Made by a program: the position numbers and the translations under genes
Part shown: in pieces, positions 1 through 7,831 of the stretch
Layout of the letters: each line of letters starts with the position of its first letter
Position numbering within the stretch: position 1 is the stretch's first letter
Source: Chengkuizengella sediminis
GTDB lineage: Bacteria; Bacillota; Bacilli; Paenibacillales; KCTC-33759
Direction of reading: 5' to 3'
NCBI RefSeq assembly: GCF_010078385.1
Contig: NZ_SIJC01000004.1
Coordinates: forward strand, 62,001 to 126,000
Length of the DNA stretch: 64,000 nt
The notes under the pieces: generated by a model
Told to the model about the DNA's origin: nothing
The model's database searches: none
The model's input: only the letters and a program-made list of their open reading frames with translations

Positions 1-1
1 A

Positions 2-382
2 GTGGCTAGAGAAAACATAAAAAAAGCAGGATTAGAAAATAAGATTGAAGTCATTGTAGGAGCAGCCCTTGATTCATTACAAGTTCTTGAAGAAAAAGCT
101 GTCCCGAAATTTGACTTCATCTTTATTGATGCCGATAAACCTAACAATCCAAACTATGTAAAATGGGCATTAAAGCTGGCTAATCCTGGAGCGGTTATCA
201 TAGTGGATAATGTGGTACGTAGTGGAAAAATCATAGATAGTGAGAGTGAAGACTTAGGTGTACAAGGTACTCGTCAATTATTTGATTTACTATCAAAAGA
301 ATCTCGTATAGATTCAACAGCTATTCAAACTGTGGGATCAAAAGGGTATGATGGTTTTGTTTTAGGGATTGTAAAAGAATAG
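2..382 (+). CDS. O-methyltransferase, C-terminal part (5' end outside window)
   Basis: This is the last 126 residues of a class I SAM-dependent O-methyltransferase of the caffeoyl-CoA/catechol type (YrrM-like). The motif FIFIDADKPNN is the metal- and substrate-binding aspartate strand of that family, and IIVDNVVRSG is the next conserved strand and loop. The reading frame is open to the window edge. Full-length members have about 215 residues, so the SAM-binding glycine loop lies upstream of the window and the apparent GTG at position 2 is unlikely to be the true start. The expected activity is divalent-metal-dependent methylation of a hydroxyl group, but the substrate cannot be told from sequence. 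Confidence 0.85.
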   Translation: MARENIKKAGLENKIEVIVGAALDSLQVLEEKAVPKFDFIFIDADKPNNPNYVKWALKLANPGAVIIVDNVVRSGKIIDSESEDLGVQGTRQLFDLLSKESRIDSTAIQTVGSKGYDGFVLGIVKE

Positions 383-481
383 GAATTATATTATATTTCA
401 AATATTAATAATGAGTTATATTACAAATAAAATTTTGAGCTTAAGACGATCCCATTTTTGTGTACTGAAAAAAATCTATAA

Positions 482-513
482 AAGTTTGAGAATAAATTTT
501 CTCAAGCTTTTTT
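482..513 (+). terminator. Rho-independent terminator after the O-methyltransferase
   Basis: An 11-bp stem (AAGTTTGAGAA with TTCTCAAGCTT, one G-U pair) closes a 6-nt loop and runs into a T tract (TTTTTTG). It lies about 100 bases after the methyltransferase stop codon. Confidence 0.7.
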
Positions 514-521
514 GTTTGTTA

Positions 522-552
522 TTTACCTTCCAGTAACGTTAATGTTTATAAT
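522..552 (+). promoter_or_regulatory. Candidate MerR-type promoter with 19-bp spacer
   Basis: A possible -35 (TTTACC, 522-527) and a perfect -10 (TATAAT, 547-552) are separated by 19 bases, with the small palindrome TAACGTTA inside the spacer. An overlong 19-20 bp spacer carrying a dyad is the hallmark of promoters controlled by MerR-family activators, and the next gene encodes a MerR-type protein, so autoregulation is likely. The -35 match is weak. Confidence 0.4.
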
Positions 553-624
553 ATAGTCAGAGCATATAAGTGAAGATAATCTATTGTACAAAAAATAAAA
601 TAGAAGTTATTAAGGATGAACAAA

Positions 625-1626
625 ATGAAAATAAACGAAATAGCTAAGAAATTAAATATCTCCACACGAGCAATCCGTTTCTATGAAGAAAAAGGTCTCA
701 TCTCACCTGAAAAACAAAGCGAGAATTCGTATCGCATTTTTAATGAAACAGATATCTGGCGGTTACAAACAATTATTTCACTTAGAGAAATTGGAATTCC
801 ATTGGAAGAGATAAAAAAAGTGCTATTAAATATCGAACAAGAAGATAAAAAAGAAGTGGAATACTATTTAAATTTACAACGAGCAAGTATGTATTCTCGG
901 TGGGTAGAATTAAAACAACAACTTGATACGATAGAACAAATGATAGATAAATTAAAAGTTAGAGAAACTTTAAATTTAGAAGATATTTTTGAACTTGCTA
1001 ATGGTTCAAAAAGATTAAATGCAATTCGTAAACAATGGAGCGACCAATGGGGATTTGATAAACTAGCCCCTACTTTTGATCAACAGTTGTTAAATCTATT
1101 CCCTGAAATGATACAAATTGAAGATTATAAACTTTCATTAAATGCAGCAGTTGAATGCATCTCACCGAAAAAAGAAGAGATTGGATTAGATATAGGAGTT
1201 GGTACAGGTAACTTTGCAAGTAAATTCATCTTAAAAGGTGTTCAAATGAAGGGGATAGATCAGTCCAAGGAAATGTTAAAACAATGTGAAATAAAATATC
1301 CTGAAATTGAAACAAAACTCGGAAATTTTCTTGCTATCCCCTTTTCTAATGGTGAATTTAACTTTGTTATATCTAGTTTTACGTACAATCATCTTTTGGA
1401 TGAACAGAAAGTGTTAGCCTTAGATGAAGTAAACCGTGTATTAAAACCTCAAGGGCGTATATGTATTATAGATTTTATGTATGAAAATAAAGTACCGCCG
1501 CGTAAAGATAAACAATATACAGATCGTTCTGAATTAATAAAACAATTAAATCACATGGGATTCATCACCATTTATCAGCAGATTAATGAGTATATTCATC
1601 TTGTATATGGGGTGAAAAAGTTATAA
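625..1626 (+). CDS. MerR-family regulator fused to a SAM-dependent methyltransferase
   Basis: The N-terminal part (about residues 1-110) is a MerR winged helix-turn-helix: the IAKKLNISTRAIRFYEEKGL segment, a wing region, then a coiled linker. The C-terminal part (about 170-330) is a class I methyltransferase with the SAM-binding loop LDIGVGTGNFASKF, acidic strand GIDQS and a later ISSFTYNHL strand, as in UbiE/Methyltransf_11 proteins. The effector-binding position of the MerR protein is therefore occupied by an enzyme-like domain. The start at 625 is chosen because AAGG lies 9 bases upstream; the ATG at 616 abuts the Shine-Dalgarno. The gene stands alone behind a MerR-spaced promoter. Whether the methyltransferase is catalytic or only senses a ligand is unknown. 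Confidence 0.85.
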   Translation: MKINEIAKKLNISTRAIRFYEEKGLISPEKQSENSYRIFNETDIWRLQTIISLREIGIPLEEIKKVLLNIEQEDKKEVEYYLNLQRASMYSRWVELKQQLDTIEQMIDKLKVRETLNLEDIFELANGSKRLNAIRKQWSDQWGFDKLAPTFDQQLLNLFPEMIQIEDYKLSLNAAVECISPKKEEIGLDIGVGTGNFASKFILKGVQMKGIDQSKEMLKQCEIKYPEIETKLGNFLAIPFSNGEFNFVISSFTYNHLLDEQKVLALDEVNRVLKPQGRICIIDFMYENKVPPRKDKQYTDRSELIKQLNHMGFITIYQQINEYIHLVYGVKKL

Positions 1627-1665
1627 TTTTATGATAATTCCAGATTGTAAAATCATTATTTAATA

Positions 1666-1688
1666 AACATTTTATTAATGTTATTTTT
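1666..1688 (+). terminator. Weak terminator after the MerR-methyltransferase gene
   Basis: A short AT-rich hairpin (AACATT, loop TTATT, AATGTT) is followed by ATTTTT. It lies 40 bases after the stop codon. The stem is weak, and the hairpin abuts the 3' end of the convergent hydrolase gene. Confidence 0.4.
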
Positions 1689-2400
1689 AAATATTTAACC
1701 ACTTTATCAAATCTTTCACCATACTTAGTGTAATGACATGGTTTGTATTTTCATAAATAAATAAATCAACATCCTCTCTTTTTTTAATTTCAGTTAGATA
1801 TAAATAATAATCTTTCTGCCCATCAATAGATACAGTAGTATCAGAATCTCCATGCATTAGTAATACTGGTGCAGAACAGTTTTCAAACTGTACAGGATCA
1901 TACCTTTTTAATAGATTATATTCAACTGTAGATAATTCAGGTCGTTCCACTTGTTTTCTAAAAATCTGTTCTGATAAAACAAATGATCCTGAACCATTTA
2001 TATTAACTAAACCACCTAACGATTGCCTAGTTGCAAAAATACCATTGGCAATAAAACCTCCCATAGAACTGCCGACAAGAATGATTTCGTGTTCAGGGAT
2101 TCCTATCACTTGAATAAACTTATCCCACTCTTTAATCATTGTAATAATAGTTTTCCAAAAGTAGCTTTGTATTATTTCTTCATCAAAATGATTCTCCAAA
2201 CAATTCCTTGTATCATGATAAATAATTTCTGGAAAAATTACTTGATAACCCTCATTTGCCAACACTTCTGCAACATCCATATTACTTTCAACCGTAGTTC
2301 CCCATCCATGATAGAAAATAATTGTTTTCTTTTTTTTCTTAGAGGAAGGTGATACTTCTATCCTATTGTACTTTAATTCCTTATTTATAATCTTTTTCAT
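1687..2400 (-). CDS. Alpha/beta hydrolase, YitV-like esterase
   Basis: This is a 237-residue serine hydrolase of the alpha/beta fold. It has an early FYHGWGT oxyanion-hole segment, the nucleophile elbow GSSMGG, an acid-containing MHGDSDTTVS loop and a late histidine in NTNHVI, so a full Ser-Asp-His triad is present. There is no signal peptide, so it is cytoplasmic. Size and motif order fit the YitV/YqkD-like esterases of Bacillus, whose natural substrates are not known. The start has a GGAGAG Shine-Dalgarno 8 bases upstream. It is transcribed toward the MerR-methyltransferase gene and appears monocistronic. Confidence 0.8.
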   Translation of the reverse strand: MKKIINKELKYNRIEVSPSSKKKKKTIIFYHGWGTTVESNMDVAEVLANEGYQVIFPEIIYHDTRNCLENHFDEEIIQSYFWKTIITMIKEWDKFIQVIGIPEHEIILVGSSMGGFIANGIFATRQSLGGLVNINGSGSFVLSEQIFRKQVERPELSTVEYNLLKRYDPVQFENCSAPVLLMHGDSDTTVSIDGQKDYYLYLTEIKKREDVDLFIYENTNHVITLSMVKDLIKWLNI

Positions 2401-2554
2401 TTTGATATCTCTCCAATGAAATTATTCTCTCGGTTCCAATTTCAATTTTATTAAATGTTTACTCCCCCAACTTTCATTTTTACTAATCATTTTATATCCT
2501 TTCTATATAATCATTGATATAATGTTTGAATATAAATTAAAAGGAGAAAATAGA

Positions 2555-2593
2555 ATGATTGAAATTGAATTTCTAAATCCGTTTGATCATTAA
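2555..2593 (+). CDS. Possible 12-residue leader peptide upstream of the MFS gene
   Basis: A tiny ORF (MIEIEFLNPFDH) has a good AAGGAG Shine-Dalgarno 8 bases before its ATG and ends 70 bases before the MFS start. Its last codons (2582-2590) can pair over 9 bases, with one G-U, with positions 2617-2625, which are also part of the hairpin covering the MFS ribosome-binding site. Short ORFs in this position are known leaders in translational attenuation of resistance genes. The function here is inference, and it could be a gene relic. Confidence 0.4.
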   Translation: MIEIEFLNPFDH

Positions 2594-2610
2594 CGCTATT
2601 ATACCAGAGG

Positions 2611-2656
2611 TCCTCCATGATTAAAGTGTTACTTCACACCTTAATTTATAGGAGGA
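2611..2656 (+). promoter_or_regulatory. Hairpin sequestering the Shine-Dalgarno of the MFS gene
   Basis: TCCTCC (2611-2616) is complementary to the Shine-Dalgarno GGAGGA (2651-2656). Inside it, ATTAAAGTG (2620-2628) pairs with CACCTTAAT (2637-2645) with one mismatch around an 8-nt loop. Folded this way, the ribosome-binding site of the efflux gene is hidden, which suggests translation-level control. Confidence 0.5.
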
Positions 2657-2663
2657 ATAACAA

Positions 2664-3884
2664 TTGAATAAACAACTAACCATCTTATTGATTGGAAGAA
2701 TCTTTACTAATTTCGCAGATAGTTTTTATCTGGTTGCCACTGTGTGGTATGTAAAAAGCTTAACAGATTCTACCTTGCTTGTAGGAATAACAAGCGCCAT
2801 TGGAATTCTACCAGTTACATTGCAATTTTTATATGGACCAATCATTGATAGATTTTCAAAACAAAGAATATTATATTTTTCAGTAATTGGACAAGCTATA
2901 TTGGTTGGAATGATTTCAATTTTTTATTTTTTTGATGTATTATGGATACCACTGTTGCTCTTCCTCATGTATGTAGCACTTTCCTTTTCTGAGATAACCT
3001 ATCCTACAGAAAGTGCTTTAATAGAGCGTTTAACTAAACGTGAAAATTTAACGAAAGTAAATTCTATTTTTGCTTTCTCATATCAATCGTTAGATATGAT
3101 TTGTAATGCTATATCAGGACTCCTAATCACTTTTATTGGACTTGGTTTTATTTATCTTTCCAATAGTATGATGCTTTTTTTAACTGGACTAATATTTCTC
3201 TTTTATTTAAAGGTGCCTCGATCAGATAAAGAATCTGAACCTGTATCTAACGGTTTTTTCGAACAGTATAAAATAGATTTCATTGAAGGATATCGGATCG
3301 TACGTAAACAAAAAATACTTCTAAATATCCTTTTTGGGATTATTGGCATTAATTTTATGGCTACTATGGGCATTGCCATGTTACCCATTATATCTAACAA
3401 TGCTGCTGAATATGGGTTTTGGTTAACAGCAATGTCAGTTGGTACTTTAGTTGGAACTACCTTATCTAGCAAGCTTGAAAATCTTCCTTTAAACAGATTA
3501 ATGCCAACAATCTCTTTATTATCTGGAACTTCATGGATATTTGCCATCATTGTTAATGAACAGTTCCTTATTCCTTATATTTTGTTCGGTTTAGCTTGGA
3601 CAGGTGTAGGTGTGTTAAGTGTTTTTGTTTATACTCTTATTCAAGTTAACTTACCAAAAGATTACATCGGTTCTGGGTTTGCTTTCTTAACGTCCTTATT
3701 AGGATCACTTAGTCCAATTGGATACTTATTAGGAGGGATATTAGGAGAACTAACTTCAGAGTATATTATATTATTGATTGCTGGTACAGGTTATTTACTT
3801 TTTACCGTGTACTTCTTATCCAATCCATTGCTTAATAAAATTAATCATGGTCTACTTGTACAACTTGAAAAGTCTCATTCCTGA
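2664..3884 (+). CDS. MFS transporter, probable drug efflux pump
   Basis: This is a 406-residue integral membrane protein with about 12 hydrophobic segments, the usual size for major facilitator efflux pumps. The loop after helix 2 contains GPIIDRFSKQRIL, a variant of the MFS motif A that gates the transporter. A central cytoplasmic loop (about residues 178-205) separates two six-helix halves. The start is TTG, fixed by an AGGAGG at 2651-2656 seven bases upstream. It is preceded by a short leader ORF and a hairpin covering this ribosome-binding site, and followed by a strong terminator, so it forms its own unit. Substrates are unknown, but the leader arrangement is reminiscent of inducible antibiotic efflux. 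Confidence 0.8.
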   Translation: MNKQLTILLIGRIFTNFADSFYLVATVWYVKSLTDSTLLVGITSAIGILPVTLQFLYGPIIDRFSKQRILYFSVIGQAILVGMISIFYFFDVLWIPLLLFLMYVALSFSEITYPTESALIERLTKRENLTKVNSIFAFSYQSLDMICNAISGLLITFIGLGFIYLSNSMMLFLTGLIFLFYLKVPRSDKESEPVSNGFFEQYKIDFIEGYRIVRKQKILLNILFGIIGINFMATMGIAMLPIISNNAAEYGFWLTAMSVGTLVGTTLSSKLENLPLNRLMPTISLLSGTSWIFAIIVNEQFLIPYILFGLAWTGVGVLSVFVYTLIQVNLPKDYIGSGFAFLTSLLGSLSPIGYLLGGILGELTSEYIILLIAGTGYLLFTVYFLSNPLLNKINHGLLVQLEKSHS

Positions 3885-3891
3885 ATGAATA

Positions 3892-3919
3892 AATCCGTTA
3901 GATTAAATTCTAACGGATT
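3892..3919 (+). terminator. Strong terminator after the MFS gene
   Basis: An 11-bp perfect stem (AATCCGTTAGA with TCTAACGGATT) around a 6-nt loop is followed by TTTTTG. It separates the MFS gene from the convergent acetyltransferase. Confidence 0.85.
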
Positions 3920-3932
3920 TTTGTTTATATAA

Positions 3933-4493
3933 TTAGAATATTTTAGCATATATACAAGTGTCCCTTAACCCATTTCCATCAGCTGATAACCCTTCATTTT
4001 TTAGAGTGCCTTCTAATATATATCCTAGTTTCTCTGGGATAGCACGACTCTTTAAATTTCTCGAATCACAGCAAATTTCTATTCTCCTTGCTTTTAACTC
4101 TTGGGATGCAAACTCTGTGATTCTTTGCACAGCTTCAGTCATATATCCTTTTCCACTATAACGGGTATCTACCCAATAACCTATTTCAAAGCTTGGTATG
4201 GACCAATTTATTCTATGCAATCCTGAGGAGGCAACAAATTGACCAGTTTCTTTTAAAAAGACAAGTAAACGTAAATCCTCTCTTTTTAAAAACTTAATAT
4301 AGGATTCTCTAATATTTGTTTCTACTTCCTCTAGAGTCTGTTCTTTTTGAGCAAAGGGCATCCAAGGTTTAAGTTCATCAATTGAAGCATTTATTGAATG
4401 ATAAACTACCCCTCCGTCTCCTGGTTTTGGCATGCGAATGAGTAATCTTTCTGTTGGAAACTCTGTTGGAAAATCGAGTAGTAATGGATTCAT
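3933..4493 (-). CDS. GNAT N-acetyltransferase, RimJ/RimL type
   Basis: This 186-residue protein opens with the RimJ/RimL pattern TERLLIRMPKPGDG and contains FEIGYWVDTRYSGKGYMTEA, where the GKGY turn is part of the acetyl-CoA pyrophosphate-binding loop. A following SRAIPEKLGYILEGTL matches the conserved helix and final strands of ribosomal-protein serine acetyltransferases (SSF of Acetyltransf_3). It probably acetylates the N-terminus of a protein or another amine using acetyl-CoA. It is cytoplasmic and monocistronic, converging with the MFS gene. The exact acceptor cannot be inferred. Confidence 0.85.
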   Translation of the reverse strand: MNPLLLDFPTEFPTERLLIRMPKPGDGGVVYHSINASIDELKPWMPFAQKEQTLEEVETNIRESYIKFLKREDLRLLVFLKETGQFVASSGLHRINWSIPSFEIGYWVDTRYSGKGYMTEAVQRITEFASQELKARRIEICCDSRNLKSRAIPEKLGYILEGTLKNEGLSADGNGLRDTCIYAKIF

Positions 4494-4648
4494 TAATTAA
4501 TCCCTTCTTTCACATCAATAACTAGAATTGTATCTTAGTTTAACAAAAGTTTTTATTGTGTAAAGTAAAAAATAAATCCTTAAAAAATAATTGACTAAAT
4601 TTAACATAAATGATAGATTTAAGAAAATACAATGATAGAGGTGTGTCT

Positions 4649-6016
4649 ATGAACTTTTCTAAGATGTTTTATTTAAGTTTGATTGTGATTGTTTGTTTTG
4701 TAAGCCCTTTCATTTTTTTTGTAAGCCCTTACAATGTGTCTGCACAAGAGAGTCTATCATTATATAACAGTAACTCAAACAATAATTTAAATTTGATGGA
4801 TCAATTGAGTGATCAAGCGCCAATATCTCAAAACCTACTTGCTGATGACTTCAGTGTTGAACGTGTAAATCATGATCCAATCATATTAGTCCATGGATTA
4901 GTAGGTTGGGGGCGTGATGAGTTTTTAGGTTTTAGATATTGGGGTGGCCTTGTTGATATTGAAGAAGATCTGAAAGACTATGGATACGAAACATATACTG
5001 CAGCTGTTGGACCGTTTTCTAGTAACTGGGATAGAGCCTGTGAGTTATACGCTCAAATAAAAGGTGGTACTGTTGATTATGGTGAGGCTCATTCAGCCCA
5101 GCACGGTCATGAGCAGTACGGAAGAACATTTACAGGTTTTCTACCAGAATGGGGAGAAATCAATCCTGATACAGGCATACAGAACAAAGTCCATTTAGTA
5201 GGACATAGTTTAGGTGGACAAACCATCCGTGTTTTAATACAACTTTTAGAAGAAGGTGACATGCAAGAGCGAGAGTTAACCGATCCAGATCAATTATCTC
5301 CACTATTTAATAATGGACAAACTTCTTGGATAAATAGCGTATTAACGATCTCTTCCCCTCATGACGGAACAACAACCACAAGATTTATTGATGGATTTTT
5401 TCCAATGACAAAAGATTTCATTGCCTTAGCAGCTAGTCTATCAGGAAAAAAAGACAATATTTTTTATGATTTTAAGCTCGATCAATGGGGATTAAAGAGA
5501 GCTCCTGGAGAATCTTGGGAAAGTTATGCTGAACGAGTGTACAACAGCTCCATTTGGGATGATACAAAAGATACTGCGGAATGGGATGTTAGTCCAGAGG
5601 GTGCAAGTGAATTAAATAGCTGGGTTTTAGCTCAACCTGATACGTATTATTTTTCAGTATCATCTGAGCAGACTTATCCTTCAATTTGGACAGGATACCA
5701 TAAACCTGAATTATTTATGAATCCAATATTTTATTTAACTGGTGGTTTTCTTGGAAAATATACAGAAAGTGGAGAATTTGATATTGATAGCGACTGGTGG
5801 AAGAATGACGGTGTTGTTAATACAAATTCCATGGATGGTCCTACGTTAGATTCCTCAGACGAAATTATAAACTATAATGGGGTACCTGAAAAGGGTAAAT
5901 GGAATTATTTGGGTGAATTCACTTCAACAGACCATATAGATGTTATTGGAATTGGTTTTTATGAAGTTCGTGATTGGTATCGTTCTATAGCAGACTTACT
6001 TGGTTCATTAAAATAG
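4649..6016 (+). CDS. Secreted lipase, family I.5 (Geobacillus/staphylococcal type)
   Basis: This 455-residue triacylglycerol lipase has an N-terminal hydrophobic signal peptide (about residues 1-32, likely cut after VSA). The catalytic triad is visible: Ser187 in VGHSLGG, Asp387 in WKNDGVVNT and His429 in TSTDHID. The HGLVGWG oxyanion segment and the SSPHDGTTT zinc-site region are those of thermoalkaliphilic family I.5 lipases. The start at 4649 is chosen because GAGGTG lies just upstream and the signal peptide begins immediately; a further upstream ATG at 4610 lacks a ribosome-binding site. It is expected to be secreted and to hydrolyse acylglycerols. It is a single gene, followed by a long bidirectional hairpin. 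Confidence 0.92.
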   Translation: MNFSKMFYLSLIVIVCFVSPFIFFVSPYNVSAQESLSLYNSNSNNNLNLMDQLSDQAPISQNLLADDFSVERVNHDPIILVHGLVGWGRDEFLGFRYWGGLVDIEEDLKDYGYETYTAAVGPFSSNWDRACELYAQIKGGTVDYGEAHSAQHGHEQYGRTFTGFLPEWGEINPDTGIQNKVHLVGHSLGGQTIRVLIQLLEEGDMQERELTDPDQLSPLFNNGQTSWINSVLTISSPHDGTTTTRFIDGFFPMTKDFIALAASLSGKKDNIFYDFKLDQWGLKRAPGESWESYAERVYNSSIWDDTKDTAEWDVSPEGASELNSWVLAQPDTYYFSVSSEQTYPSIWTGYHKPELFMNPIFYLTGGFLGKYTESGEFDIDSDWWKNDGVVNTNSMDGPTLDSSDEIINYNGVPEKGKWNYLGEFTSTDHIDVIGIGFYEVRDWYRSIADLLGSLK

Positions 6017-6088
6017 CAATTTAGAAACATTGTTAGATAACATATGTGATAAAAATATAAAATAATTAATATATTTAGTGATAAACGC

Positions 6089-6129
6089 ACAAAAGTACAA
6101 AAGGGGAAAATATCCTTTTGTACTTTTGT
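6089..6129. terminator. Bidirectional terminator between lipase and hisS2
   Basis: A perfect 16-bp inverted repeat (ACAAAAGTACAAAAGG and its complement) surrounds a 9-nt loop, with A/T-rich flanks. It lies between two convergent genes and can serve both. Confidence 0.75.
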
Positions 6130-6184
6130 ATTTAACAGCATGATTTTAATTAGATAAATTAGTGTATCAATAGAGTCCTTCCTT

Positions 6185-7471
6185 TTACAACTTATTGTAT
6201 AAAAAGGACTGCTTATTTTCTTCCCCAGTAATCATATCCTTGATAATAAATTGGTTGTTTTTTACTTCTTCTTCACCAATAATGATGACATTACGAACTT
6301 TTTCCTTATTAGCTTTATCTAAAGCTTTACCTATCTTTTTGTTTCCCACTTCAAACTCCACTCTACTTCCCTGATTTCTTAAACTTGTTGCCACTAATAG
6401 TGACTCTTTTTGAGTATTGATCGGTATCACATAATAATCAATTTCTGAACTTTCTTGACGACTTTCTTTTGATAGATTCATCGCAATATATATCGTATCT
6501 AACCCAAATGAAATGCCAACCGTGGAAAACTCTTCTTTTGTTCCAATGAACCCACCAATTGCATTGTCGTACCTTCCTCCACTTCCTATACTGGATTTCA
6601 TTGTTTTATCCGAAAGGAATATTTCATAAATTGTACCTGTGTAAATTTCTAATCCTCTAGCTAAAAAGGGATTAAATGTACAATTGCTTTCTATTTCTAA
6701 ATATTCCAAGTAGGTTGTTAACTCTTTCAATTCTTCTAATCCTTCTTGAACCTGTTTATTACTTGAATAATTTTCAAAGTATCCAAAGCTTGTATTATTT
6801 TCATTTGTTAAAAACTGTGTAACTAAATTTATCGTACTTGCTCGTAAATTCTTTTCCCCTAGCTCTTTAGAAACAGCATCCAAACCAACTTTTTCTAGTT
6901 TATCAAGGATTAACACCACTTCATTCAATTGATCTGTAGGTGTTCCAAATACCTCTAACATCCCAGTTAGCAATTTACGATTGTTATATTGAATGGTTAC
7001 ATTTAATCCTAGTTTACTAAATGCATCTAATGCCATAATCATTAATTCTGCTTCTGCAATCTGTGATGAGACACCTACAATGTCTACATCACATTGTGTA
7101 AATTCACGAAATCTCCCAGCTTTAATAGGACCATCTCGAAATACTTTACCAATCTCATATCTTTTAAAAGGCATTTTTAGACTTGGATTCATTGCAACAA
7201 CTTTAGCAAAGGGTATTGTCAGATCATATCGTAATGCTAATTCCCTCTCCCCTCTATCTGATAAAGTATACATTTCTTCTAATATTTCTGCACCTCCTCC
7301 ATATTTTGAAGCAAGTAACTCTGTATAATTGATAATGGGTGTTTCTATGGGTTTACAACCATACTGAATGAAAACATCTTCTAATGTCCTTTTGATATCT
7401 CTTCTAATCACTTCAGCTTCTGGTAAAAAATCTTGTGTTCCTTTAACATTTTGATAATTCATTTTTTTCAT
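6185..7471 (-). CDS. hisS2: Histidyl-tRNA synthetase, second (HisS2) type
   Basis: This 428-residue class II aminoacyl-tRNA synthetase charges tRNA-His. Motif 2 is seen in FREFTQCDVDIVG, the histidine-specific regions in ARGLEIYTGTIYE and GSGGRYDNAIGG, and motif 3 in TVGISFGLDTI. A C-terminal anticodon-binding domain starts near residue 325 (YYVIPI). The wording of these motifs (LRYDLTIPFAKVVAMNP, GLEIYTG rather than GLDYYTG) matches the alternative HisS2 of the Bacillus cereus group, not the housekeeping HisS or the HisZ subunit. The start at 7471 has GGAGG 8 bases upstream. Expression appears controlled by the upstream His leader and terminator. A housekeeping hisS presumably exists elsewhere. 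Confidence 0.9.
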   Translation of the reverse strand: MKKMNYQNVKGTQDFLPEAEVIRRDIKRTLEDVFIQYGCKPIETPIINYTELLASKYGGGAEILEEMYTLSDRGERELALRYDLTIPFAKVVAMNPSLKMPFKRYEIGKVFRDGPIKAGRFREFTQCDVDIVGVSSQIAEAELMIMALDAFSKLGLNVTIQYNNRKLLTGMLEVFGTPTDQLNEVVLILDKLEKVGLDAVSKELGEKNLRASTINLVTQFLTNENNTSFGYFENYSSNKQVQEGLEELKELTTYLEYLEIESNCTFNPFLARGLEIYTGTIYEIFLSDKTMKSSIGSGGRYDNAIGGFIGTKEEFSTVGISFGLDTIYIAMNLSKESRQESSEIDYYVIPINTQKESLLVATSLRNQGSRVEFEVGNKKIGKALDKANKEKVRNVIIIGEEEVKNNQFIIKDMITGEENKQSFLYNKL

Positions 7472-7498
7472 TTTGTTATCCTCCAATTTTTTTGATAT

Positions 7499-7600
7499 AA
7501 AAAAAACCGCCTTAGATTAAAATTGAATTTTTAATCCATGCGGTTTATTGAGAAATAGCTTTCCTATTTGCGATTATTTAAAAATCGAATAGCAAAGCTA
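7499..7600 (-). promoter_or_regulatory. Attenuator of hisS2: alternative hairpin plus terminator
   Basis: Two RNA structures follow the leader peptide. The first hairpin (7556-7600) starts at the leader stop codon and pairs TAGCTTT, CTATT and CGATT with AATCG, AATAG and AAAGCTA. The second (7505-7544) pairs AACCGC and GATTAAAA with TTTTAATC and GCGGTT and ends in eight Ts (7499-7506), a strong intrinsic terminator just before the hisS2 ribosome-binding site. The apical ATTTTTAA of the first hairpin can pair with TTAAAAAT in the terminator stem, giving a plausible antiterminator. No T-box consensus is present. Confidence 0.7.
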
Positions 7601-7654
7601 GTTTATATGATGATGTTGTTGTGAAAGTTCCTTAAGCTTTTTATTCAAAAGCAT
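7598..7654 (-). CDS. His leader peptide (18 codons, three His in a row)
   Basis: A short ORF reads MLLNKKLKELSQQHHHIN, with GAGGTG as ribosome-binding site 6 bases before ATG. The three consecutive CAT codons at 7607-7615 lie just before the stop. It is followed directly by a hairpin and a Rho-independent terminator, then by a histidyl-tRNA synthetase gene. That arrangement is the classic logic of ribosome-mediated attenuation by charged tRNA-His. The gene is too short for usual annotation. Confidence 0.75.
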   Translation of the reverse strand: MLLNKKLKELSQQHHHIN

Positions 7655-7678
7655 ATTACTCACCTCAAATTTCCATCT

Positions 7679-7707
7679 ACTATATCACAACTAAATTTTA
7701 GTTTCAA
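7679..7707 (-). promoter_or_regulatory. Sigma-A promoter of the hisS2 leader transcript
   Basis: On the minus strand TTGAAA (7707-7702) and TATAGT (7684-7679) are spaced by 17 bases. Transcription would start near 7672, just ahead of the leader peptide. The spacer holds a 15-base palindrome AACTAAA-T-TTTAGTT (7689-7703) that could be an operator. Confidence 0.6.
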
Positions 7708-7831
7708 TTTATTTTCAACACAAAGCTGGAACCCTGGTGGAGCCGGCACTTACTTTTCTCTGATTTTATTGAAATGTATGATTCGATAAAACATATCTTT
7801 TATCGATTGGTAAGGGAGGCCTAGCTCTTAG

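Noticed and set aside
7499-7720. T-box riboswitch before hisS2
   Set aside because: The conserved T-box sequence and the specifier stem are not seen; a leader ORF with His codons explains the region better.
7740-7765. GC-rich patch GGAACCCTGGTGGAGCCGGC as a small RNA or tRNA piece
   Set aside because: It forms only a short imperfect hairpin with no cloverleaf and no terminator, so there is not enough support.
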